Source: Lysobacterales bacterium (lineage in GTDB: Bacteria; Pseudomonadota; Gammaproteobacteria; Xanthomonadales; Rhodanobacteraceae). From it: a stretch of DNA of 5,430 nt. The stretch is from assembly GCA_013298265.1 (NCBI GenBank), contig JAAFHE010000302.1, positions 1 through 5,430 on the forward strand. The letters are read 5' to 3'. The position numbers and the translations under genes were made by a program. The notes beneath the pieces are model-generated. The model was given only the letters and a program-made list of their open reading frames with translations. It made no database searches and was not told the origin of the DNA. This document shows, in pieces, positions 1 through 5,407 of this stretch. Positions within the stretch are counted from its first letter, which is position 1; the number at the start of each line of letters is the position of its first letter.

Positions 1-304
1 CGTAGATCATCATCAGCACCGCGGAACCACCGAACATGACCTCGTCGCCGGCATCTCGCTCGAGGTAGGCGCAAAGCCGCGCCTGCACGTAGTCAGGCTT
101 GCTGCCGTCGGCGTAGTAGAAGCCCGCGGACTCGCAACCGGCAAGCCGCGCGCGCGCCGCCGCATCGGGTGTATCGGCCGTGGGAATCGCAAGACGGGCC
201 GGCGCCGCGCAGGCGGGATGGTCCGCCCCACCCTGCGCCATTGCCGCCGCCGCCAGCACCAGACCCATCATCGCTACGCCGAGTCTCTGCACGCCACGCC
301 CCAT
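1..304 (-). CDS. Small exported Cys-containing protein, 5' part only (runs off left edge)
   Basis: The reverse strand is open from an ATG at 304-302 to the window edge: 101 complete codons and no stop. Residues 1-23 look like a signal peptide: an Arg-containing start, a hydrophobic LGVAMMGLVLAAAAMA core and an AMA|Q-type signal peptidase I site, so the product is probably periplasmic or secreted. The visible mature part has three cysteines (C32, C57, C78), a GCESAGFYYADG stretch and a helix-like DYVQARLCAYLERDAGDE stretch, followed by a small-residue helix ending in VLMMIY. This resembles the Sel1-like helical segments of small exported proteins, sometimes annotated as DUF1311/LprI-type lysozyme-inhibitor-like proteins in xanthomonads. 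That is an impression from memory and the diagnostic C-terminal part is missing. The start is supported by a strong ribosome binding site. The gene is divergent from the aminopropyltransferase gene at 432. Function is not assigned. Confidence 0.8.
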   Translation of the reverse strand, partial: MGRGVQRLGVAMMGLVLAAAAMAQGGADHPACAAPARLAIPTADTPDAAARARLAGCESAGFYYADGSKPDYVQARLCAYLERDAGDEVMFGGSAVLMMIY

Positions 305-311
305 ACCGCTA

Positions 312-318
312 CTCCTCT
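312..318 (-). promoter_or_regulatory. Ribosome binding site of the left-edge exported protein
   Basis: On the reverse strand AGAGGAG lies seven bases before the ATG at 304. This near-consensus Shine-Dalgarno sequence fixes the start and shows that this reverse-strand frame is a real gene although its stop is outside the window. Confidence 0.8.
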
Positions 319-332
319 GATCGGAAAGGCCC

Positions 333-338
333 AGTGTA
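333..338 (-). promoter_or_regulatory. Possible -10 element for the left-edge gene
   Basis: The reverse strand reads TACACT (4 of 6 matches to TATAAT) about 28 bases before the start codon, which would give a short leader containing the ribosome binding site. No good -35 box is seen 16-18 bases upstream (best is TGCGCC), so this is weak. The plus-strand side of the same 127-base gap shows no recognisable promoter for the gene at 432. Confidence 0.25.
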
Positions 339-431
339 AGCTGCGGCCGCGACCCGGCGCAGGCGTCACCGCAGCAGCGCGGACAGGCTGGAGCGACGCG
401 CATCCCACGGAACGACAGGACACCCGCCCGC

Positions 432-1973
432 ATGCTCAAGCCGTTCCGCCCCGACCATGTGCTGGTGTTCTCGGTCTTCGTCGTCGCGTCCAGCGGTCTG
501 GCCTACGAACTGGTGTCCGCGGCGCTGGCGAGCTATCTGCTCGGCGACTCGGTGCTGCAGTTTTCCACGGTGATCGGCTGCTACCTGTTCGCCATGGGCG
601 TGGGCTCGCACCTGTCGCGGTTCGTCAGGGACGCCGACCTGCTGCGCGTATTCATCGAAGTCGAGCTGCTGATCGCGCTGGTCGGCGGCCTGTCGGCGAC
701 GCTGCTGTTCGTGCTGTTCGGCGCGCAGGGACTGCCGTTCCGTACGCTGCTCTACGCGCTGGTGTTCTGCGTCGGCGCGCTGGTCGGCAGCGAGATTCCG
801 CTGGTCATGCGCCTGCTCGATGCGCGCAAGGCCGAAACGCGCCTGGCGCTCGGCGACATGCTCAGCCGCGTGCTCACGTTCGACTATCTGGGCGCGCTGA
901 TCGTCTCGCTGCTGTTTCCGCTGCTGCTCGCGCCGTGGCTGGGCATGGCGCGCACGGCGCTGCTGTTCGGCCTGCTCAATGCCGGGGTGGCGCTGTATAC
1001 GCTGCACGCGTTCCGCGCCGAGCTGCCCGCTTGGCGTCGACTGCTGTGGCGCGCGCTGTTCGTGATCGGCGTGCTCGCCGCCGGGATGGCCGGTTCGGGC
1101 GCGCTGACCGGCTGGTCGGAGCGGCGCCTCTACGGCGATGACATCGTGCACGCGCAAAGCACGCCGTATCAGCGCATCGTGCTGACGCGCTGGCGCGACG
1201 ACCTGCGCCTGTACCTCAACGGCGAGCTGCAGTTTTCCTCGCGCGACGAATACCGCTACCACGAGGCGCTGGTGCATCCGGCACTGCAATCCGCGGCCGC
1301 CGTGCGCTCGGTGCTGGTCCTCGGCGGCGGCGACGGGCTGGCCGTGCGCGAAGCGCTCAAGCATGCGACGGTCGAGCGCATCACCGTGGTCGATCTCGAC
1401 GCCGCGGTGACCACGCTGTTCGCACACCAGCCAGAGCTGGTTGAACTCAACGCCGGCGCGCTGGCTGATGCACGCGTGCAGGTGATCAACGCCGATGCCG
1501 GGCAGTGGCTGGAACACAACACTCAGCGCTTCGACGTGATCCTGATCGACCTGCCCGATCCGACCAATTTCGCGCTGGGCAAGCTTTATTCGGTGCCGTT
1601 CTACCGGCTGCTCGCGCGCCGCCTGAGCGAGACAGGCCTCGTCGCGATCCAGGCGACCTCGCCCTATTACGCGCCGCACGCGTACTGGTGTGTCGAGGCC
1701 AGCCTGCGCGACGCCGGCTTCGCCACCTGGCCCTACCACGTCTACGTGCCCTCGTTCGGCGAATGGGGGTTCCTGCTCGCTGCGCGCAGCGCCGGCGCGT
1801 TTGCCCCGCCGCTGCGCTACGACGTCGCCACGCGCTACCTCAATGCTGCAACCACGGCCGAAATGTTCCGCTTCCCACCCGACATGCCGCGTCCCGTGGT
1901 CGATGCGAACCATCTGGATTCGCAGGCGCTCGTGCGCTACTACGAGCGCGACTGGCGCAACACGGTGCGCTGA
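432..1973 (+). CDS. Membrane-anchored spermidine synthase-like aminopropyltransferase
   Basis: This 513-residue protein has an N-terminal membrane half and a C-terminal class I methyltransferase-type fold of the spermidine synthase family (the group often labelled COG4262). Hydrophobic segments lie near residues 10-28, 40-58, 76-97, 104-122, 150-170, 174-195 and 206-223, giving about seven passes. The enzyme domain starts near 240: TPYQR (244-248), a DEYRYHE signature (272-278, compare the family's DExxYHE), the nucleotide-binding GGGDG loop (298-302), the acidic D321/D323 in VVDLD, the NADA segment (353-356) and DLPDP (373-377). DLPDP keeps both aspartates of the family's D-S/T-x-D-P catalytic/gate motif. 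PSFGEWGF (440-447) is typical of this membrane subgroup. Expected chemistry is transfer of aminopropyl from decarboxylated S-adenosylmethionine to an amine; the actual substrate is unknown. The start is the first ATG of the frame, with a weak AGGA at 417-420, 11 bases upstream. No speD-like gene is adjacent. It is convergent with the kelch gene. Confidence 0.93.
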   Translation: MLKPFRPDHVLVFSVFVVASSGLAYELVSAALASYLLGDSVLQFSTVIGCYLFAMGVGSHLSRFVRDADLLRVFIEVELLIALVGGLSATLLFVLFGAQGLPFRTLLYALVFCVGALVGSEIPLVMRLLDARKAETRLALGDMLSRVLTFDYLGALIVSLLFPLLLAPWLGMARTALLFGLLNAGVALYTLHAFRAELPAWRRLLWRALFVIGVLAAGMAGSGALTGWSERRLYGDDIVHAQSTPYQRIVLTRWRDDLRLYLNGELQFSSRDEYRYHEALVHPALQSAAAVRSVLVLGGGDGLAVREALKHATVERITVVDLDAAVTTLFAHQPELVELNAGALADARVQVINADAGQWLEHNTQRFDVILIDLPDPTNFALGKLYSVPFYRLLARRLSETGLVAIQATSPYYAPHAYWCVEASLRDAGFATWPYHVYVPSFGEWGFLLAARSAGAFAPPLRYDVATRYLNAATTAEMFRFPPDMPRPVVDANHLDSQALVRYYERDWRNTVR

Positions 1974-1978
1974 CGCAC
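1965..1978. other. Small hairpin spanning both convergent stop codons
   Basis: GTGCG-CTGA-CGCAC forms a perfect 5-bp stem with a four-base loop. It lies across the TGA stop (1971-1973) of the plus gene and reaches the first base of the TAG stop (1980-1978) of the minus gene. There is no T-run on either side, so it is not a standard intrinsic terminator. It could act weakly in both directions or be chance in GC-rich DNA. Confidence 0.25.
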
Positions 1979-3774
1979 TACTGGGGCCGCCACCAGAACA
2001 GGCGCCCGGTCGCACCGGTCGTAAGGCCTGCCTTGTCGGACCCGCTGACCACGTAGATGCGCCCGTCGAGGCTGACGCCAGGCACGCCATGCACCGGCTG
2101 CGGCAACCGCGGGCCGCTGATCCAGCGCTCGCCGCCGGCCGCGTAGACCTCGGTGACGCCGACCAGCAGAGCCGGAAAAGCGTGCGTCTGCTCACCGCCG
2201 GTGATGATGATCTGCTCGCCCACGACGGCCGCAGCAAATCCGCCGCGCGCGTGCAGGAACGACGGACCGGCCCGCCAGGTCTGCGTGACCGGGTCGTAGA
2301 TCGCGGTCGTGCGCGAATCCGGAAAGCGTCCACCGATCATCCAGATTTCGCCCTGGAACGCGACGACCTGCGAGTGATCGCGCTCGGTCTGGTCGGGCGC
2401 GCCGATCCGGCGCACCGCACGCTGGCGCGGATCGAACTCCTCCAGCGTGCCGTCGCCGCGGCCGATGTAGACGCGACCGTTGAGCGTGGCTGCGTGGCTG
2501 CCGAAGGTCGGCGACAGTTCGGGCACCGGCTCCCAGCGCTCGGCGGCTATGTCGTAGCGGAAACCGGCAGCGCTCTGGTCACCACCGCCGACCGGTGCGC
2601 CGCCGACGAAATAGATCGAGCCCCGATCGGCGAACGCCGCGAGGTGATGCCGTCCGGCCGGCATGGGTGACAGTGTCGTCCACTGATTGCTGGCCGCGTC
2701 ATAACGCTTGAAGCCGCGGTTGTCGCCGTAGCCCCCGAGCGCGTAGATCTTGCCGTCGTAGGCGGCTGCCGCAAGCTCGGACTGCGCTGGGACGGGCATG
2801 CGCGCCGCCTCGACCCAGTTGCCGCTGCTGCGCGCCTGCGGCGTGCCGTCGATGCACGGCGCACCCGCCAGCACTGTGACGCGGCCAGCGGCATAGCTGC
2901 CGCTGCCATAGGCCGCATCGTCGGCGGCATAGCGGAACGCCGCGCCCGTGCAACTCGTGAAATCGAACTCGAGGCGCCCCCAGCGCTGCTGCCGTACTGC
3001 GGCCGGATCGAACGCGGCACCAAAGCGCGTGCCGCGCGTGACATAGGCATCAACGGCGAGCCGGTTGTCAGCACCGCGTTCCCCCACGCCGGTGAGCCAG
3101 AGCTGATTGCCGGCCGGATCGAACGTGAACCAGTAGACCAGCATGCGTCCGCCGGACAGGTCCTCGATGAACCAGCCTTCGCCGGAACGGCCCGGCACGA
3201 ACCAGTTGCCGCTGCGGCTGCGCAGGCCTTCTATCGCGCGACCGCCGCCCGCAGCCAGCGCGCGGCCGCCGCTGCAGTCGAGCTGATCGATGCTCGTGAT
3301 TCGGCGCAAGGCGCGCGTGCCGCTGCCGTAGCCGCCGCTGCCGGTGTAGCGCAAGGTTGCCGATTGGCAGTCGTGGAACTGGAACTCGAAGCGTCCCCAG
3401 TTCACGTTGTCGATCTGCGCCGGATCGAACGCGGCACCGAAGCGGCCACCGCGCGGCCGGTAGACCTGCTCGAAGACGAGCGTGTTGCCTTGCACCCGGC
3501 CACCGGCAGCGACGAGCCAGACCTGCTCGCCGCTTTCGCCGGCCGCCGGAAAGGTGAACCACGCCGCGACCGCATTGCCGTCGGGCAGGATTTCGAGAAT
3601 GAATCCTTCGCCGCTGCGATCGGGCTGGAACCACGAACCGCTATGCGCGGGCCCGACCCAGTACGGCCCCTGCACCACACTCCCGGGGCCGCCGCCGTCA
3701 TCGCCGTCGTGGGCACGCAGGCACGGTGGCAACAGCAGGCTCGTCAACAGTCCCAGCAGCAGGATGGCACGCAT
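1978..3774 (-). CDS. Exported kelch beta-propeller protein with two N-terminal Trp/Cys domain repeats
   Basis: From the ATG at 3774 the product is 598 residues. Residues 1-21 form a signal peptide (MRAILLLGLL start, cleavage probably after LRA). C18 sits in LPPC, which is a poor lipobox, so a soluble exported protein is more likely than a lipoprotein. An acidic/Gly linker (22-31) leads to two homologous domains: A at about 45-167 and B at about 188-307. Each has SG-S/N-WF, RSGEG-F/W, WFTF, WL, RFGAAFDPA, WGR-F/L-EF, a Cys pair (C136/C167; C275/C307) and GYGSG/AYGSG. Residues 319-598 hold about six kelch blades (GKIYALGG, GSIYFVGG, GRVYIGRG, GEIWMIGG, EQIIITGG, GRIYVVSG) separated by W/MP strands. 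Kelch propellers usually bind partners or carbohydrate; some are enzymes, such as the sialic acid mutarotase NanM, but nothing here shows catalysis. An in-frame ATG at 3816 would add 14 residues but lies inside the likely promoter; the start at 3774 has a GGAG site. Confidence 0.88.
   Translation of the reverse strand: MRAILLLGLLTSLLLPPCLRAHDGDDGGGPGSVVQGPYWVGPAHSGSWFQPDRSGEGFILEILPDGNAVAAWFTFPAAGESGEQVWLVAAGGRVQGNTLVFEQVYRPRGGRFGAAFDPAQIDNVNWGRFEFQFHDCQSATLRYTGSGGYGSGTRALRRITSIDQLDCSGGRALAAGGGRAIEGLRSRSGNWFVPGRSGEGWFIEDLSGGRMLVYWFTFDPAGNQLWLTGVGERGADNRLAVDAYVTRGTRFGAAFDPAAVRQQRWGRLEFDFTSCTGAAFRYAADDAAYGSGSYAAGRVTVLAGAPCIDGTPQARSSGNWVEAARMPVPAQSELAAAAYDGKIYALGGYGDNRGFKRYDAASNQWTTLSPMPAGRHHLAAFADRGSIYFVGGAPVGGGDQSAAGFRYDIAAERWEPVPELSPTFGSHAATLNGRVYIGRGDGTLEEFDPRQRAVRRIGAPDQTERDHSQVVAFQGEIWMIGGRFPDSRTTAIYDPVTQTWRAGPSFLHARGGFAAAVVGEQIIITGGEQTHAFPALLVGVTEVYAAGGERWISGPRLPQPVHGVPGVSLDGRIYVVSGSDKAGLTTGATGRLFWWRPQ
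2854..3642 (-). repeat. Tandem duplication of a ~120-residue Trp-rich, Cys-paired domain
   Basis: Within the kelch-protein gene, residues 45-167 (3642-3274) and 188-307 (3213-2854) align along their length. The first parts (SGxWF, WFTF) are offset by 143 residues and the later parts (RFGAAFDPA, WGRxEF) by 139; copy A has four extra residues around its AGESGEQ loop. At DNA level, 20 bases encoding the FGAAFDP part are identical at 3002-3021 and 3419-3438. An 18-base stretch encoding the WGR-EF part differs at two positions (2965-2982 and 3382-3399). Each copy keeps two cysteines 31-32 residues apart, suggesting one disulfide per domain in the oxidising periplasm. Confidence 0.8.
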
Positions 3775-3780
3775 GTCCGG

Positions 3781-3784
3781 CTCC
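3781..3784 (-). promoter_or_regulatory. Ribosome binding site deciding the kelch-protein start
   Basis: The reverse strand reads ACGGAG followed by six bases and the ATG at 3774. This spacing is ideal, and the following codons give a classic signal peptide, so it is preferred over the in-frame upstream ATG at 3816, which has no Shine-Dalgarno sequence. Confidence 0.7.
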
Positions 3785-3801
3785 GTACGAACGGGACCTG
3801 C

Positions 3802-3829
3802 AGTGTCTACGAACATCGTCGTATGTCAA
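3802..3829 (-). promoter_or_regulatory. Candidate promoter of the kelch-protein gene
   Basis: The reverse strand carries a perfect TTGACA -35 box (3829-3824), a 16-base spacer and GACACT (3807-3802; 3 of 6 matches to TATAAT). Transcription would start near 3795, about 20 bases before the ATG at 3774. The -35 box is exact; the -10 box is poor, so the assignment is moderate. Confidence 0.4.
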
Positions 3830-3836
3830 CTGTGGC

Positions 3837-3864
3837 GCGTCAGTGTCGCGGACTCGGCTATGCT
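3837..3864 (+). promoter_or_regulatory. Candidate promoter of the amidohydrolase gene
   Basis: TATGCT at 3859-3864 (4 of 6 matches to TATAAT, in a GGCTATGCTCG context I associate with xanthomonad-type promoters) would start transcription near 3871, about 20 bases before the ATG at 3892. The only -35 candidate at suitable spacing is GCGTCA (3837-3842; 3 of 6). It lies back to back with the kelch-gene promoter, with about seven bases between the -35 boxes. Confidence 0.33.
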
Positions 3865-3891
3865 CGCGACTTTCTCCTGTCCGTGGCCGCG

Positions 3892-5247
3892 ATGCGAATC
3901 CCTCTGCTGCGTGCATTGTTCGCCGTACATGCATTGTTCGGCATGTATTCGCTGTCGACCGTCGCGTCCGCCGCCCCGTCGGACTCCGACGATTGGCTCA
4001 TCGTCCAGGCCGGGCAATTGCTCGACCGGCCGGGACAACCGCCGCGCAAGGCCACTACGCTGCTGATCCACGCCGGCCGCATCCGGGCCGTGCGCGACGG
4101 CTACGTCGATGCGACCGGGTTCACCGATGCGCCAGCAGCGACGCGCATCATCGATTTGCGCGACCGCTTCGTGCTGCCCGGTCTGATCGACAGCCATGTG
4201 CATCTGACCTCCGACAAGGCCGGCCTTGAGGCGCAACTCGAATCGGTCACGCGCGGCACGGCATTCTTCGCCTACGAGGCCGCGGTCAACGCGCGCAAGA
4301 CCCTGGCCGCCGGCTTCACCACGGTGCGCAATCTCGGTGATCGCGGCGGCGTCACGCTGTCGCTGCGCGACGCGATCGCGGCCGGCAAGCTGCCCGGCCC
4401 GCGCATTCTCGATGCGGGTTCGGCGATCTCCACGAGCGCCGGGCACATGGACCCGACGCTGGGCTTCCGCGACGAACTGCATGACGCCCTCGCCGCCGGA
4501 CACACGACCTGCGACGGCGCCGACGACTGCCGCCGCGCCGTGCGCCAGCAGATCGCACGCGGTGCCGATGTGATCAAGATGGCGACCACCGGCGGAGTGA
4601 ACAGCCGTATCGGTACGGGCCTCGGCCAGCAGATGTTCGATGACGAGGCCCGCGCCATCGTCGAAACCGCCCATCTCTACGGACGCAAGGTCGCCGTGCA
4701 TGCGCACGGCGCCGACGGCATCGCACTGGCGCTACGCGCCGGTGCAGATTCGATCGAGCACGGTACCCTGCTCGATGCGGATACGCTGGCGCTGTGGCGC
4801 ACCAAGCGCGCCTGGTATGTGCCGACGCTGTCTACCGTCAACGGCTACAGGGAACGCCTTGCGGCCAATCCTGGCGCCTACCAGGGCGACGTGCGCGCCA
4901 AGATCGAATGGCGCATCGGCGTCACCGGCAAGGCCCTGCGCCAGGCCGTCGAGGGAGGCCTGCGCATCGCCTTCGGCACTGATGCGGGCGTCAGCCTGCA
5001 TGGCCGCAATGCCGATGAATTCGAACTGCTCGTCGAGTACGGCATGACCCCGACACAGGCGCTGCGCGCCGCGACGCTGGACGCGGCCGAACTGCTCGGT
5101 CTGGAGAAGGAACTCGGCAGCCTGGAGATCGGCAAGCACGCCGACCTGATCGCGGTCAGCGGCGATCCGCTGCAGGACGTGCGCGTGCTCAAACAGGTGG
5201 ACTGGGTGCTCAAGGGCGGCCGTATCGAGAAATCGCCGCTGCCCTGA
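3892..5247 (+). CDS. Exported metal-dependent amidohydrolase (imidazolonepropionase/Xaa-Pro dipeptidase-like)
   Basis: The 451-residue product has a signal peptide (1-27, cleavage after ASA) and a complete amidohydrolase-superfamily layout. An N-terminal beta-sandwich part (about 35-95) leads into LPGLIDSHVH, and the C-terminal sandwich returns with LGSLEIGKHADLI (408-420) and WVLKGGRIE. The visible metal ligands are H102 and H104 (HxH), K229 in VIKMATTGG (expected carboxylated bridging lysine), H270 in VHAHG, H290 in SIEHG and the catalytic D364 in FGTDAG, so both metal sites look intact. Family knowledge: this subgroup includes secreted peptidases cleaving Xaa-Pro or Xaa-Arg/Lys dipeptides, and other C-N hydrolases; the substrate cannot be read from sequence. 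The open frame continues 176 codons upstream, but that part is antisense to the kelch gene. ATG 3892 starts the signal peptide; a GTG at 3883 is an alternative. No clear Shine-Dalgarno sequence is seen, so the exact start is less certain than the gene. Confidence 0.92.
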   Translation: MRIPLLRALFAVHALFGMYSLSTVASAAPSDSDDWLIVQAGQLLDRPGQPPRKATTLLIHAGRIRAVRDGYVDATGFTDAPAATRIIDLRDRFVLPGLIDSHVHLTSDKAGLEAQLESVTRGTAFFAYEAAVNARKTLAAGFTTVRNLGDRGGVTLSLRDAIAAGKLPGPRILDAGSAISTSAGHMDPTLGFRDELHDALAAGHTTCDGADDCRRAVRQQIARGADVIKMATTGGVNSRIGTGLGQQMFDDEARAIVETAHLYGRKVAVHAHGADGIALALRAGADSIEHGTLLDADTLALWRTKRAWYVPTLSTVNGYRERLAANPGAYQGDVRAKIEWRIGVTGKALRQAVEGGLRIAFGTDAGVSLHGRNADEFELLVEYGMTPTQALRAATLDAAELLGLEKELGSLEIGKHADLIAVSGDPLQDVRVLKQVDWVLKGGRIEKSPLP

Positions 5248-5248
5248 A

Positions 5249-5275
5249 CAGCGGCGCCGCAGGCACCCGCCGCTG
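5249..5275 (+). terminator. GC-rich hairpin directly after the amidohydrolase stop
   Basis: CAGCGGCG (5249-5256) and CGCCGCTG (5268-5275) are perfect reverse complements with an 11-base loop, beginning one base after the TGA stop. No T-run follows, so it may be an mRNA 3'-end stabiliser or part of a compound terminator with the palindrome at 5292. Confidence 0.35.
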
Positions 5276-5291
5276 CCGCGTTCGCCAGCCC

Positions 5292-5310
5292 GCGGGCGGC
5301 CGCCCGCTTT
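5292..5310 (+). terminator. Possible intrinsic terminator: 16-bp GC palindrome with short T tail
   Basis: GCGGGCGGCCGCCCGC (5292-5307) is a perfect palindrome that can fold as a 6-bp stem with a GGCC loop. It is followed by TTTATA, and a five-T run lies further on at 5324-5328. It sits 44 bases after the amidohydrolase stop, where a terminator is expected. The T tail is short, so efficiency is uncertain. Confidence 0.45.
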
Positions 5311-5340
5311 ATACACCTATAACTTTTTCCACCTTACACA
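5308..5340 (+). promoter_or_regulatory. AT-rich island, likely promoter region of the right-edge gene
   Basis: This is the most AT-rich stretch of the window, between very GC-rich flanks. TATAAC at 5318-5323 matches the -10 consensus at 5 of 6 positions, but no -35 box is found 16-18 bases upstream because that DNA is the GC palindrome. If used, transcription would start near 5330 and give a leader of about 78 bases containing the inverted repeat at 5367-5394. Confidence 0.35.
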
Positions 5341-5366
5341 TCAGCACGCGGCAGTGCGGATAGCTG

Positions 5367-5394
5367 CGTGCACCGCGTGAAGCCCTGGTGCACG
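5367..5394 (+). repeat. 8-bp inverted repeat in the leader of the right-edge gene
   Basis: CGTGCACC (5367-5374) and GGTGCACG (5387-5394) are perfect reverse complements separated by 12 bases, ending five bases before the GAGGAAG ribosome binding site. The centre-to-centre distance of the arms is 20 bases, about two helical turns, so it could be an operator for a dimeric regulator or an mRNA hairpin near the ribosome binding site. Each arm also contains the palindrome GTGCAC. Confidence 0.4.
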
Positions 5395-5407
5395 GCACGA
5401 GGAAGAA

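Noticed and set aside
218..1141. Plus-strand 307-codon frame overlapping the start of the aminopropyltransferase gene
   Set aside because: Arg/Ala-rich shadow frame; it starts inside the exported-protein gene at the left edge and shows no domain.
366..2333. Minus-strand 655-codon open frame opposite the aminopropyltransferase gene
   Set aside because: Its translation is low-complexity (Arg/Gln/Glu/Ala-rich with no recognisable motif) and it overlaps two genes with clear family motifs; long antisense frames are expected in GC-rich coding DNA.
3791..3792. Lipoprotein interpretation of the kelch protein (C18 in LPPC)
   Set aside because: Two prolines before the cysteine do not fit the usual L-A/S/T-G/A-C lipobox, and an LRA signal peptidase I site follows three residues later.
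3775..3816. Upstream ATG at 3816 for the kelch protein
   Set aside because: It has no Shine-Dalgarno sequence, lies in the probable promoter between the -35 and -10 boxes, and would put 14 polar residues before the signal peptide.
3364..3891. 176-codon in-frame upstream extension of the amidohydrolase
   Set aside because: It is antisense to the kelch-protein domains and would bury the signal peptide that starts at 3892; the family does not need this extension.
3826..4707. Minus-strand 293-codon frame opposite the amidohydrolase
   Set aside because: It overlaps the catalytic core of a well-supported enzyme and crosses the intergenic promoter region; no motif is seen.
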